From: Brachypodius melanocephalos
Taxonomy: Eukaryota > Chordata > Aves > Passeriformes > Pycnonotidae
Assembly: GCA_013398615.1 (NCBI GenBank)
Contig: VZSR01001477.1
Span: 1,534,300-1,598,299, forward strand
Length of the DNA stretch: 64,000 nucleotides
Reading direction: 5' to 3'
Shown: positions 23,945 to 37,505 of the stretch, one piece after another
Layout of the letters: each line of letters opens with the position of its first letter
Position numbering within the stretch: the stretch's first letter is position 1
Notes under the pieces: generated by a model
The model's input: the letters and a program-made list of their open reading frames with translations, nothing else
What the model was told of the DNA's origin: nothing
Database searches by the model: none
Program-made: the position numbers and the translations under genes

Positions 23945-26900
23945 CTCATTCATCCACACCTGACTCATTCCAGACAGGAGGGAGGTACATAAATACTCAT
24001 TTCTACATTTCCTTGGTTAGTCCAGGTAGAACGATCTTAGATCACCTTGTACCTACTGGTGTAGAAACAATCTTAGAAGAAAGTTCTCACGTTCCTTGCT
24101 ATCTATGAAGATTTGTAAAGTAGCTGGAAAATTGCTGTGGAATGGTTACACTCTCCAATTAAATATTTTTTTTCATGGTATTGCTGTGACCTACCAAGGA
24201 AAATTAATATCTTCCCTGTGGAAGTGAAGAAAGATGCAGCAGAATGTAAATTTCCTTTTCAGGCCAAAAACACAAGCAGAAACCCACAAGGAACCACTCT
24301 AGGCTTTTCACAGGACTCTACTCTAAGAAAAGAAAATTAGCATATGCATAAATGGTTGTAAAAATTAAACATATGGAAAATAATATATTAAAAAGAATAT
24401 CTAAAGATTTACAATAAAGCTGGGATGAGCTTTAAAAAGTAATTACAGTGTACTCATTGAGTAAGTATGAATTCTCAAGATGACAAATACCAGCTACTTG
24501 CTATTAGCACAGCACTCTAAATAATATAAGCTGCAGTACATGTTCTGCTGTTCTTTTCTAGCATAAGCAATACGGTCTACAAAAAAAAATATACCATGAA
24601 ATTAGTACTGTTATTTCAAAGCTAAACATCACAAAAATACATATTTTAAATGAAGTAGATTCCTTATAATGACTTTCAACCTTTTATCATTATTTCCAGT
24701 AAGTCAGAGGCTCAGAAACAAAGTACACTCTGGGGGCAATCAGGCACAAACATGGCATTTTTCCTTTAGCTCAATAAAATCTCTGGCTGCCTCCTTGTTA
24801 CCTTTGAGATATAAATCCTTGTGAGGCCTCAGTCAGATGCAGCAATGTTCCAATAAGTCAATCCAGTGGGATGCCTGTTCTGATTATCCCAATTCATCTT
24901 CAGTGCGAGCTGCTGATATATGCACATAATAACAAACCAGTAGGGAGTATTGGAGAAAATCTAGCTTTTTTATAATTAGACATTTGCTATAAAGAGCTGC
25001 AGAGTTATATAATCATCCTAATAGACACAAAGTAAGCTTTACTTTGTTTGCTACTGAAGCATGGATAATTTGTCATCCATTTAATCTACTCTTTTCAACA
25101 GATTTATTCCTTTGCATTGTGGACTATATATGAAAATCTCAATAATCTAAGGTTGTAGAATTCAAACCACTGTGATAAGATCTGAGCATATTCAGCCCTG
25201 TCTTTCTAGATAGGTCCAATTGATGAGAGGATCAAATTTGCTGATCTTATTTATTCTAGCTGCTTCAATGAAGAAAGCTATAATAGCAGGAGCCATTTAT
25301 GTGATATAAATATCCTAATGAATATGCAGTTGCTTCCAGGAAAACATTTTGTAAAACTTGGGTCCAGTACTAACCAGTACTGCCACACTGATGAGCATTT
25401 CCAGTTCAAATGTGGTCACAGTCTTAGCCACTATACTTTTTCCAGAAAAATGCATCTTTCAGGGGAAAATGAACAACCAGCATGTTGATTGCCAGTAGTA
25501 AGAGTATAAAAAACTCCTGAGTAATTAAGGGAAATGAGTGAAAAATGCCTTTCTGGTTAGAAGAGATCAGCACCCCTGCTAAGTCTGAGAAACTGAAAAC
25601 CTTCCAAAAATAAAAAGAATAAAAAATGCTTCCCTGAAAAACTGAGATGTTTTTCAAGAGATGTTCACTACTATAGATTGTGAGGAATTGGTGCCAAACA
25701 TCATTATTTTCTAAGAGAAAATCACCTTTAGCCATGTATTTCTGTAGAGAGATGAATTCAAACAGATTTCAGAGTTTGCATCACAAAAGAAATGCATCCC
25801 AGAAGGAGAAATTTTATAGACCTACCTCCCACTGATTCCAACATCATGCAACACAAGTTACCCCATTCAATAAATATTTTCACTGTTTTACAGACCGTCA
25901 CAGCATTATTAAAATTCTTTTGATTTAGGCTAATCATTGTCTGGTTCTCCTTTATGCCAACATCTACTGGAGTGCAAATATAGGCAGGATTTACTGGCAT
26001 AATAAGTAACTTTAGTGAGGAGAATAACAACTGCAGTGTAAGACAATGTAGAGCGTGTCATCTACATTTATTTAGAGGATAAATCTGCTATTTACTATTA
26101 GTACTGTATGACCTGAAAATAAATTTTTTAAAATTGCCTTTTTACTTTTTTTTTTGTTTTCTTCAGCTGCAGTCTCCCTTTATCTGATCTTTGATATCAC
26201 ATCTCAGGAGATTTTCCTACTAATGTGTTAGCGTCCAGCTAGAGTCTGCCTAGACGACACGAGTGATCATTTAAAGTAATACCAAAATCCATATTTAGTC
26301 TCATTTGGTCACTGAGAATGTAGTGAACAATAAAAATAGAATTACTTAAAAATATAAATATTTTTCCCTACTGCACCCAAAGCATTTTCTATTCCACAGC
26401 CAAAATATTTATGTTGCAGTTCATCAGCCGGATTCTGCTTTGGACTTGGGTACCTGATTGTCTTTTGGCTTTTAAGAACCAGCAATTGCACCTTATTGAA
26501 TTGTTTTTCTCAATTTAATGCAAACAGAATAATCACTTTCGTGTCTCAATACCCTATAACACTACAAAAGGACCACGTTATGAGAGAGAGCATGTTGGAT
26601 TTCATGGGAATGACTGAACAACACTGCTTTTTAATTGTCTCTAGTACCTGTTTTTCATCACTTGCAGAAGACCTAAAATCAATTGATGTTTTTCTGAAAC
26701 GTAAAAATGTGTCAAATGAATATATGCATGCAGAGTAGCAGCAATGCTAACACTAATATGTCTCTTGTTCAGCAAACTCTCTCTGGAAATTACAAGATGC
26801 ATCACAATTCCTGACAGAAAATCCACAGGAGAATAGTCAGTTTTACTAATTTTGGGTTTATTTTTTTCTCTGTTGATATCATGTCAGATTCCAACTGCCA

Positions 26901-29438
26901 AGAACTTTTAGTAACCGAAAGGATGCAAAGATAATATGAGAAAAAAAAATCTATTTTGTAATATCCTTTACCTTTTAAATGAAAAAAGATAGAAATTTAT
27001 AAGACGTCCCTGATTTTGTTGGCTTTTCCCTGATCAGATGGAACAGCCCAGAACAGAACAGGGAAAAGATTAAATACATGAGGATTAAGAATTAGGATTT
27101 TGCAGCTAAATTCTCTCTGTGTTGAAAATGTATCTGTGTGCTCATGTAAGGAAGTCAAATAGACATATACACTGATCTATCTCTGTGTTGGAGTTTGTTC
27201 AGTCTGAAGCCATAAATACTTGTTCGTGTACAAACACTTTGTAAAAGTAAGATGTGAGCTCTCAGTGTTTAATCTAATTCCATGTTTTCGTCATGTAACA
27301 GAGATGGCAAATTTGTCATCTATGCAGACAGAACCAAACCCCGTCTCCTCCTATCAGAAGAGACTTAAAGAGCAAAATTGTTTTCTTCTTGTTAAAACAC
27401 ACATGTCAATTTACAATTGTGGATGCAGAAATATGTGACCAATCAATAAAAAATATGGCAAACTTTCAGAAAATTTTGTTAGTTTATTCAAGAAATTGCA
27501 GTTTATATTACTCCCTATCCTGCCCATCCTTACTATAAAAGCGCTGCAAGATATTTTATAAAAGAATCTAAAGATACTTTAATGCTGTAGGGCTGTCTTT
27601 TAATTTATCTTTGTTTCAAGATCTCTGGGGAAAACTCCACTTACAAAAAACAAGGACACACTGCTTGTTATTATAATTTTAGGGAAAATACTTTTTCAAA
27701 GCCATTGCGTTACACATTTTTAACCTCAGATTGTGAAATAGCACAAGCAAGGTTTCATTTCAAGACATGACAGCCCCTCCTTGCTGTTTAGTTCACGACA
27801 TAGTATGTGTAAAATTGTGACAGACAGTTTAATCCTGGCTGAATCATATAAGTGTGAAATGATATGTAATGAGTACTCTTAAACAATAATGGTATTATAG
27901 AGTAATGATATTATCCATTCCTTTCTCTTTATGTCATAGGATACATATAAGGAATGTAGAATTTTTCTCAGTTAAGAAAAGCTGATATTCTTACGCATTT
28001 GCTGATGGAAAGCATCTACATTTCCGTCCGAAAGCCTCAAATCATCACAGCCTCCAAAAATATTGCAAAGTTCAGAAATATTCTGACAAGGAACCTTAAA
28101 AATGTACCTACACACAGTAAAGGTTTATGACATCATTCACATCTGATTTCTCTATACAAAAAAACCAAAAAAAACCCCAAAAAAACCAAAAAAAGTGTAT
28201 TTTTTGCTTTATTCTAAAATTAAATTAGTTACATTTAAAATACTGGGCAGAGGATCCAGAAAGGGCAGGCCACAGCCAGGGATGGGCAAGACACAGACAC
28301 AGGAAAAACTGCAACATCATTTGGGCAGGGATTGATGGTGTGAATCAACAGCCAGGAAAGTGGATGCTCATTTAATCTCTTCTTTCTCATGGCTGCACCA
28401 CATCAGAGCAAACTTTGAACAACTAAATCCCTGAGGGCTGTTAGGGTGGCAATGGCTGAGTACAGAGGAAAATATTTCAGGACAGCAAGTTCCTGCTACA
28501 TTCAGGGCCCTGAGAAAGAGCATGGCCTAGAGAGAAAAAGCAAGAAATTTGTTCGAGATGTCACTGAGATATCCTAGCAACAGTCCAAACCAGGGGCTGT
28601 AAGCAACTGGTTCAGATGAAGGATATTTATTAAAACCAGAGTGTGACTCTAAGTCCAGGAGATTTTGAGTAACAGCATTTTGCTTCTGGGAAAAAAAATA
28701 CCCTGCAGATTTCTAGCTAAATATTCCCCATGGGCAGTTTCCACGATGTGCTACTGTTGTACTGTGTAAGACGTATACTGCCATCAGCTTCCACCACGTC
28801 TCTCTATAAATTATGGTTCCTGACAGGACTATACCTCCAACCACACAACTGCTGTGTTTGCTGTACTGCTGAAGGCTGCCACAGCTATCTCCAGATATGA
28901 CACTTTAGCAGAAATGTTTGCAATTAAAAGTCAGCATACAGACGATAGTACACATGAAATATAGCTTTACTGAGAAACAAAAAAACCCCAATCCTAATCA
29001 AGTCGTTGCCTGAGAAGTAGGCTTTTGTTGTTATAGGTTTGAATAAATAAAAGTAATTTTTATGAAGCATATCTTTTTTTAAAAAGTCTTAGTTCCTCTC
29101 ATAAAACTTCTTTCTTCTTCCTCTTACACAAGCACAACATGCCTCCCCTAAATAGAACATTGTTTTCCTTTAGAAAACATTTTATGAGCTGATTTATCAG
29201 GTGATTCTTAAAATAAATAACAATTTATTTAATTGCTGCCTATTATTACAAACAATTTTTTTACCTCTGTTTAAAATGTATCAGAACATTGACATGTGTG
29301 GGGTGGGGCAGAACTATGGCTATTCCTGTACCAAAGAAATCACAGTAGGCTGGCATAGTGTTTACCCCCTGGTAAACCTCTGCAGGACATGTCAAGCTTT
29401 TCCCCTGCAACAGCACTGCATGTTTGTGAAAATTTTTC
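23945..29438. other. Unique AT-rich non-coding sequence
   Basis: No gene recognised. About 24700-25350 is repeat-free and rich in homeodomain-type TAAT/ATTA cores, with an ATGAATATGCAG octamer-like site near 25318; it resembles conserved non-coding DNA but this cannot be tested here. An A/C tract lies at 28157-28195. Open frames (for example 25735-25424 on the minus strand) show no domain. Confidence 0.55.
28157..28195. repeat. A/C-only low-complexity tract
   Basis: A7, CC, A8, CCCC, A7, CC, A7, then GTG. Regular spacing of C pairs or quartets between A runs, the reverse complement of the T/G tracts elsewhere. Confidence 0.85.
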
Positions 29439-29511
29439 AGAATAGAATGAAGAATAGAACCGTAGAATTGAATCATAGAATGGTTAGTGTTGGAAGGGTC
29501 CTTTAAGATCA
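29439..29511 (-). mobile_element. CR1 LINE 3' tail (outer copy)
   Basis: Read on the minus strand this ends in several imperfect ATTCTATG/ATTCTAC-type octamers (29439-29482), the hallmark CR1 terminus, preceded by the CR1 end core (plus-strand GGTTAGTGTTGGAAGGGTCC). It stops after about 30 bases of core, where a second CR1 tail begins. Confidence 0.75.
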
Positions 29512-29930
29512 CAGAATCGTAGAATGATTTATGTTGGAAAAGACTTCTAAAATCACTTAGTCCAACCATCAAACTAACACTGCCAAGTCCACCATAAAAC
29601 TGTCCCATCTTATTCCCTCCCTCCCTCTACTATGGGCAGGGACACTTTTAACTAGACGAGGCTGCCCAGGTTTCCATCCATCCTGGTCTTGAACACCTCC
29701 TGGGATGGGGAGAAACCCATTCCAATGCCCATGACCTTCACAGGAAAGAATTTCTTCCTTATAACTTATCTAAAACTAATCTCGGTCAGTTTGAAGCCAT
29801 CCCCCTTGTCCTATCCCTGCAGGCTCTTTAAAAGTGTCCCTCTTCAGCTCTCTTGTAGGCCCCCTACACGGGGGGTTCTGGAAGGTTCACCAAGGTCTCC
29901 CCAGAGCCTTCTCTGGGCTGAATAAATCAA
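29512..29930 (-). mobile_element. CR1 LINE 3' untranslated region fragment (inner copy)
   Basis: Begins at its 3' end with a CGTAGAATGATTTATGTTGG-like terminus and a CTTAGTCCAACCATC block. It continues through segments matching the reverse complement of avian CR1: GGGCAGGGACACTTTTAACT, GAATTTCTTCCTTATAACTT, CCCCCTTGTCCTATCCCTGC and GAGCCTTCTCTGGGCTGAA. About 420 bases are kept; the 5' part is missing. The open frame 29689-29925 (+) is antisense to the element and not a gene. Confidence 0.9.
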
Positions 29931-31797
29931 GCAGCAGTTTTTAAAACAGAGAAGAATGAGAAGAATATCACAGATGTGCTGTGTCCTCCAGTGTGATTTA
30001 CATGAGTACATAAGTTCAACTAGACCCAGGCAATATGCTAGGTGAAATCAAGGTTCTCAATGGTTAACCATTTCCATCTCTTTCCATAATTATATTCTGT
30101 GTTTATTCTAGATTTAGCTATGATTGAGTGTCTTATACTGGGGTTAATTTCCTAGCATTTAAAATTCTTTGTGACACTGTTTCCATCTTTGCTTTTTAGT
30201 TGTCTGAATTCTGTGTTGAATATTTTCAGAATTTGGATAATAAAGAACAAAGCAAGCTCTCATCTTGCTCAGTGAGATTGACAGGACTCATCAAGATAAT
30301 TATTGTGTAGTGTAGTCAATATACAGCCTAATTTCCAATTTCTGTAAGTCCATCTCACATTAACATTAATCATTTAATTATTGTCAAAATTCAATATGTT
30401 ACTATTAGGTAAGCTTCATTCTGTTTCAAGATAACTATAAACTATGTTTGGGAAGAAGAGATAAACACAGAAGGAATTAATATATTGGAATTACATGACT
30501 TTTCTTATACATGAGAAGAGTCATGGCTAACACCATCTAAACACTGTTTTAATTCACTTTGCTGAACTTGAACCACTCAATTCAATAATTCCATGAAGAA
30601 TGACTGTGCCTCAGGCTTAGATGTCCTTGAAAATGCCACTTAAAACAATTCAGATGTTTCTGAGAACAAGATCTGAGAAGAAAAATCTATTGTTTTGCCC
30701 TTATTGAAAGCATCAAGGAAATCATTTATTGAGATATTGCACCATCTTTCTGTTTGAGAGCATGAATTGGAAACTTCAGTCCTATCTTAATGAAAAAGAT
30801 AGGATTTGAATCAATTGTCTACCTCTGAAAATCTCTGTGGATTTTCTCAGATTTTCAATACGAATGAGTAGACTGTGACTGTTGAACATCCAAACAAAGG
30901 ATCTACACTTTTTTTAAGGGCCATTCCTGGTCATAAGATACCAAAGAGTTACATACAAAAAATTCTTCCTCTTATTTTCCAGTGGCTACTATGGCTCCAG
31001 AAACATAAAATTCAAACTCTGGATGTAAGTAAAGAGATGCAAAATAAAATAAAGAAATATGACTTAAATTAAGACATTCAAGTTAAGGTTCCACAGGTAA
31101 GAGTAACTATGGAGTTAACTGTCTTAAAGATCAATGAGTACTAAATGAAAATTTTTCTTGTTTAATGTCGTGGTTTATGTGATTTTGCTCATTGTAATAC
31201 AGTAATATATCAGCAGTGTGGGATACATACATATACACATGTATTTTAACATTGTTACTATTGGTTGCAAAATACAAAACAAGAACACCTTGTAACTTTG
31301 TGGCAGATAGAAAAGCATCAACAGCTGTCTTATCTGTACAAACAAAGGAATGACATGAAAAGAAGCTAATAGGGAGAAAGAAAACTTAATTTGATTCTGC
31401 AATCTTTTCAACACTTCTCTTCGAAATGAAGAGCAGATTTCATTTTTTGCACTAAAATATCAGTCATAAAATTCTGACACCAATCAAAAATTTTTTCTTT
31501 TGTTCTGCCAACTAATAATACAGCAAGAAAGCATAGCAATTAGCTTAATTTTAGTCTCTTAGTTAAAAAAGGACATTCTAATAGTCTGAAAATTAGGGTC
31601 ACCGATTGAAAAAGCAGTTGATTTCCCTTAATTTTTACTGTTTCATCAAACTTTTATTTTAAAAGTGATTGCTTTTTCTACCCATCTACTGTTTTAGTCA
31701 TCTATTTTTCTCTCTTTTTAATCTAGGCAAGCTATCAGACAGAGGTAATTTTAAAAAAAAAAAAAATTGGTTTAATTTTTTCCTCTGTATGATCCAA
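29931..31797. other. Unique AT-rich non-coding sequence
   Basis: No gene recognised. A 42-base segment (30983-31024) sits between a strong pyrimidine-tract acceptor and a GATgtaagt donor and is discussed as a candidate micro-exon in the findings. A short A run (about 31751-31764) precedes the CR1 copy. Confidence 0.55.
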
Positions 31798-33012
31798 CCA
31801 CTATGAATTTATGAAAGGAGGTCCTGCTGACCAAATTGATCTCATTCCATAACAAGTTGACCTGCTCAGTGAACGTCAGAAGGACTGTGGATGATGTCTA
31901 ATTCAAGATTCAGTAAAGAATTTGATCCTGTCTTCCACAGCATTCTCCAGAAAAAACTGGCTGCTCATGGCTTGGACAGGAACACTCTTCCCTGGGTAAA
32001 AATCTGGTTGGATGGCCAGACCCAGGGAATGCTGGTGAATGGTTACACATCCAGGTGGTGCCCAGTCACAGGTGGTGTTTCCTAGGGTTCGGTACTGGGA
32101 CAAGATTTGTTTAATATCTTTATTAACGATTGGGATGAGGGGATCAAGGGCACCCTCAGTGTTTATACAGATGATACCGAGATGGGTGCAACTGTTGATG
32201 TGCACAAAGACTGCATGTTGGGACCTAGAGAGGCTGGATTGATGGGCCAAGGCCAATTGTATGAGGTTCATCAAGGCCAGGTGCTGGATCCTGCATTTGC
32301 AATAACTGCAGGCAGCACTGCAGACTGGGGGCAGAGTGGCTGGAAAACAGCCAAGGTGAGAAGGACCCGGGGATGTTGGTTGCCAGAAGCTGAACATGAG
32401 CCAGCTGTGCCCAGGTGGCAAAGAAGGCCAATGGCATCCTGGCATGGATCAGCAATAGTGTGGCCAGCAGGAGCAGGGAAGGGTTTGGCCTCTTGTGCTT
32501 GGCACTGGTGAGGTCAAAACTCGAGTTCTGTGTCGAGTTCTGGGCTCCTTTGGAGGAGAAATTTTGTTTGCTGGAATGTGTCCAGAGAAGGGCAATGAAG
32601 CTGGACCTAGAGTGTAAGTCTTTTGAGGTCCTGCCATGGGAACTGGGGTTGTTTAACCTGGGAAAGACAGGGAAGACCTTATCCCTCTCTTCAACTACCT
32701 GAAAGCAGGTCTTAGCCAGGTGGGTGCTGGCCTCTTCCCCGCAGGTAACAAGCGATAGGATGAGAGGAAGTGGCCTCAAGTTCCACAAGGGGAGGTTTAG
32801 ATTGATATTAGGGAAAATTTGTTCATGGAAAAGATTGTCAAGCACTAGAACAGGGTACCTGGGGAAGTGATGGAGACACCAGCCTTGCAGGTGTCTAGAA
32901 GACATGTAAGTGTGGCATTTAGGGGCATGGTTCAGTAGTGGACTTGGCAGGACTGGGTAAAGGATGGCATTTGATATTCTTAAAGGTCTTTCCCAAACTA
33001 AATATCTCTCGT
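31798..33012 (+). pseudogene. CR1 LINE copy: broken ORF2 reverse transcriptase and 3' end
   Basis: About 1.2 kb of plus-strand CR1, 5'-truncated. Frame 1 from 31891 gives the C-terminal half of the reverse-transcriptase domain: FSKEFDPVFHSIL (family FSKAFDTVSH), then WVKIWLDGQTQ, then PVTGGVS. An in-frame TAG at 32083-32085 replaces the glutamine of the GVPQGS motif. LFNIFINDWDEGIKGTLS follows. The catalytic FADD-type motif reads YTDD (32164-32175), so both aspartates remain but the alanine is lost. The frame shifts between about 32290 and 32325. Frame 3 then encodes KKANGILAWISNSVASRSRE and EFCVEFWAPLEE (typical CR1 RT C-terminus). The 3' end (32690-33012) matches the canonical CR1 segment up to TTAAAGGTCTTTCCCAAAC, but the final octamers are decayed. 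Non-functional. Confidence 0.92.
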
Positions 33013-35508
33013 TTTATAATTATGTGAAATCTCTACAAACTTTTTGTTATTTTACTAATTTACTAATGTTAAGTTTTCCGTATTCTTTTTCACTTATTGC
33101 TGTTCTCAATTGATTTTTTATTTTCTTCACTCTGTATTGTTATTCTTGTAGATATAATAATTCTTTAAAATATTTTCTTGCTATTTCATTTTTCTGGCAG
33201 AGCCACAATAGAATCAATACCTGAGGGATATTTGAAATTAAATTAAAAATTGCAATATTACACAGTCCATTTACCAAAACAAAAAAGGTCAATGCTATTT
33301 AAGTTCTTTTATGTTTTCTAGTATTTTCTTTCTTTTGCTTTCTTTTTTGACCATAAATCTTGGACAACTGCACAGAATGAAAAATATTTGTCACAGCAGG
33401 ACCTAGTTCTGTTTAGGATTATGAGTGTATGTCTTAATTGTGATATATTCAGTGGAAAAACTTATTTCATGTTGTCTAATTTTCCATATGTCCTGCTCAA
33501 AGCTGAATGACTTGGCAATCTAAACATAAGGCTTATTAGGAAGTACAGAAATATCTGTTCTTGCACATTCATTGTAAGATACCCCTGATAAGAGCAAAAT
33601 AATTCTTGTTATTCATGAGAAACAATTCAGCCCTCAAAAGACTACAAGACTGTAATGGCTACATCATTTTTTGTGTTGTTTTTGCATGCATTTAAGGGAG
33701 GCTAAAAATCATAATCAGAAATATTATGTAGCCATGTATTTTGCCGAAAAAAGTTCTATCTGCTGTCACTATGCCTACAATATTTGTGATATGGACTCAG
33801 ATATATCAACAGAAAATGAATTTAAATAAACTAATTGATCTTGCTGCTCATGATAATGACGAAAAGATGAAAAAACCCCAAACTTTTGTCTTCTAATCCT
33901 CTGTCTATGTCAGTGGTAGACTTCAATATAATAGCAGCCCTTGCAGCTCAGGTAATCCCTAGAGGAGCTTTCCACACCTTTTTGCATAGACCAATAATTT
34001 TTATTAATGAAACCATTGATTTCTAGTTTATAAGTACCATGTGCCAAGTTCTGCACAAATTCATTTGAAATATATGAGATTCAGACCACTTGTGAGATAG
34101 TCAGACAGAACTTTCAAATGAATAAGTAACTTCACTTACCTGAAAAATATATTGGGACAGACATTAACAAAATAACTCTCATAAACAGCCACCATTTGTG
34201 TCATGTGTACCATCTGGGAGGAACCACTGAAGCAAGGACAATAGTATGACATTGAGGGTTGTTTTGGGTGTTCACCAAAATGCCACTTTACATCTCTCTC
34301 TATCTGTCACTCACTCTATCTGTCATTTATACAAATTCTTTATTCAAATTTCATCACTAAATTTAAACACTATTTAATTTACTATATATAAAACTAATCT
34401 TTATTATAGGTACATCAGGCATAGGAGCAGTTAGATCAAATGAAGGGATCCACCATGTAAAATTTTCAGGGCACAATTCATCTGATGAGCTTTAGATGTC
34501 AATTTTCAGAGATAACCAGACAACTCAAAGTGCCTTTATCTTTATTGACCATGGAGCCAGTCTAGAGTATTTGACCTTGAAGTAGATAATTTATACCATG
34601 GAAAAGCACTGGGATTTATCTAGCTTGTTGTGGGTTTCTCACATGAACATTGAAATATCTGAAATTATACTCTCAGATCTTTTTTAGTCTACGGAGATGT
34701 TGTCATTTTACCTGAATCTACCATGCAAAGAATCTCATTCGAGATGCCCACATTGAATCAATTTTAGCCTTAAACAAAAATGTAGATATGTAAAATTACA
34801 TATTAGTAGATTTATCTCTACTAGGTGAGATAAATCCCTCCAGAGGCTCACATCATTTTCTAAGCATATAGAAAATTACATGAGGACATGGAGTAGTCAG
34901 TATCCTTACATCTGAAAGATGTGTAAGAAATATTTCTTTATTTCAATGACCAGCAGTCGTGCTCTGGGAAGGAACAAATGTCCAGTTAACACAAAAATCC
35001 TGTCAAAACTTTTCAAATTACCTGATAATTTTATTTGGTCTTTAACTAATAAGCATTTAATCATTTGAATTCACTAAAATTCTCTGCTAAAGATATGTTT
35101 TCATACGTTGCAAGGAGTAAAAGTCTGGATAACAAGTTATCTTTCTCCTGATTAAAACAAAAATGTTTTCTTAGGAAAAGAAAAGAAAGTGAGATCATTT
35201 GATAAATGCTTTTAAATTACACTGTTGAAAAGTTTTATATACTAATTTAGCAACTTTTAACAGTAGAAGCAGATATCATTTAAAGGAAGCTAACACACAA
35301 ATTCACTAAGACTTTTTAAATGCTCTCTATTTCAGTGATAGTCATTACCAACTTGAAAGCAATGAGAGACCATTTATGGACAGATTTTTTTTTTCTTATA
35401 CTGAAAACAAGCCTGACCCTAAAAAACCCCATGCAAACTATCTTAAAACCTGTTCAATTTTGAAGTGGCTGATAATTTTAACCAGAGAATATAATTTATT
35501 CAAAGTTA

Positions 35509-35543
35509 GGTTTTTTTGGTTGTTGTTTGGGGTTTTTTTGGAG
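35509..35543. repeat. T/G-only low-complexity tract
   Basis: GG, T7, GGTTGTTGTTTGGGG, T7, GG. Same class as the tracts at 1172, 2708, 4612 and 13267. Confidence 0.8.
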
Positions 35544-37449
35544 CATGTCTTTTTCAGTGAATATTCATGGAAAATAGGAGATTTGTTATTATCACAACCA
35601 GTCTAATTTGTTTTCTAAATGACAAATTTGCTTTTGTCCTTTAACCAAAGGGAAATATAACACTTAACTCTGACTGGCCTACCACAAGCATGAATGGTCA
35701 AATCATTTATCTGCTTGATACACTCTTATTTTTTGTTTCCTGTTGAAAATCCATTCTGTTACTGATTAGATCAGTGAAAGTGATTTTATTACCAGATGGT
35801 TAAAGCATTCACAGTAGGCATTTTGAGATCCACTGCAAATTTATTGTGGACAACTAGGATGAACCTATTTGCAAGACTGAAACTTATAGCTGAGTGATTA
35901 GAGTACTCATCTTCAAACTAAAACAAATTTCTACATCGCTTACAGTGTCAGTGACTGACTAATGTCTGTTTTCATGTCAAGGTCATTCTTTATTTCAATG
36001 CCAGCAAGTTTTGTGAGGAAGGAAAACCTTTTACCCACTTGGGTCACAGTTTTAGTGTTTTGGTTTGGAATGAGGTCTACATGAAACCACAGGAGAGTTA
36101 ATTCAGGCACATACGAGTGCTTGAATATGTTCCTCCTAATTATGCAATTCCTAGAAAATTAAGTACTCTTGCAATTTTACTGGTTTTTATTTCACTTTCT
36201 GAGCCTTTAAGTATTATCACTTGGAAATACAGGGAGGATATTCTCACGAGAAAGATCAGAAATTTCTCATAGGAGTCCAAAACCCTTGCAGCAAAGATAA
36301 TTATTACATTGAAATTAACTCATGGAAAATTGCATGGTTTTGCAAGTTTCAAACAGAAACTCGAATATCTTACAGGAAAAGAAAATCCTAATTACTCAAA
36401 GTAACTCTGGAGCGTGTCTGTTTGCACCTCACTTCATTTACATATTTCAACAGAAAAATTAACAAACAGTTACTACACAGGGAGAACAGATTTGTTCTCA
36501 CAGAAATATGGTAAAGGAACCAGTAAAAACAACTATAATGACTGAAACTTTCATAATTTTCATACTTGGATATGCAAGATCACATTGTTTGTATGCAACA
36601 ACGACCCAGCCACAGTCTTATGGCTGGAAATGCAAAATCCCGTTTTTCTGAGACAATATTTTCCTGGATAGAAAGGAAACAATTACACACTGCTGGCCTT
36701 TGATAACCAGCCTGAAGGAGCCACGAGCCTGGTGCAAATGTCAGCGACCAAAATGTATCATTTGAGAAATGCAACCTTTCTTCATATGTAGCAAGCAGAT
36801 AAGCTTGTCCACATTTTTAATTTGTCATATTGCCATCACTGTGCCTTTATGTCTCTAGACATACCTTCATAATCTTGTGAAAATAGTTAAGGTGAAATGC
36901 TTGTCTTCTCCTGAATTTAAGAGCAGCAGTGTGCTTTCATCTTCATACAGCTTGTCTAAGGTACAGGGAAAACCATTATGTCTCTTCCCCCTCTTCCTAG
37001 AGTGTAATATCCATGAAACAAAGAAATAGAACTTATCTTTTACCACAAAACTCTTAAATATTTTGCCAGTGTAATTATGCTGGCATTATAGTCAACTATA
37101 TCGATTTCAGTGATTTGACAAGCACAAGTTACATTGGCCAGAGCATAAAATGTTGTGATAATTATACCTATTCCATGGTTTTCCCAGGACAAGAGTCTGA
37201 TAAAGATGCATTCTCCTTCTTATGCTGATCTAACAGAAGGAGCTCTACATAACTCACAGTAGAGAAAAACAGCTTCTTTTCAAAGGAAAAGGGTAATGTT
37301 TCAAAGCAAGCACTATGCCTTTCAGTGAATTAGATTTTAGTGTCAATAGTATAATACAATATACATCTTAATGGGGCAGCTGTAGATCAGGTAGGATATT
37401 TCCTTAGAAAGCCACTCATGTACTGTTCAGAAATTACCACTATTCCACC

Positions 37450-37505
37450 AGGGAAGGAAGGAAACAAGAAAGGAAGGGAGAGAGGATTGAAGTAAGAGAG
37501 GGAGG
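37450..37505. repeat. Purine-rich A/G stretch
   Basis: GGGAAGGAAGGAAAC followed by AAGAAAGGAAGGGAGAGAGG and further G/A-rich sequence; imperfect, interrupted by a few pyrimidines. Confidence 0.6.

Noticed and set aside
23744..23968. Open frames across the 100-N gap
   Set aside because: Same artefact; gap length is a placeholder.
31903..32905. Minus-strand open frames of 180 and 226 codons (the 226-codon frame is the longest gap-free frame in the window)
   Set aside because: They are antisense to the CR1 ORF2 copy and have no independent support.
34137..34250. Minus-strand segment ending TTTTTCAG|gtaagtg with one open frame
   Set aside because: The TTTTTCAG looks more like an acceptor than an exon end and the acceptor side is ordinary; judged a chance match.
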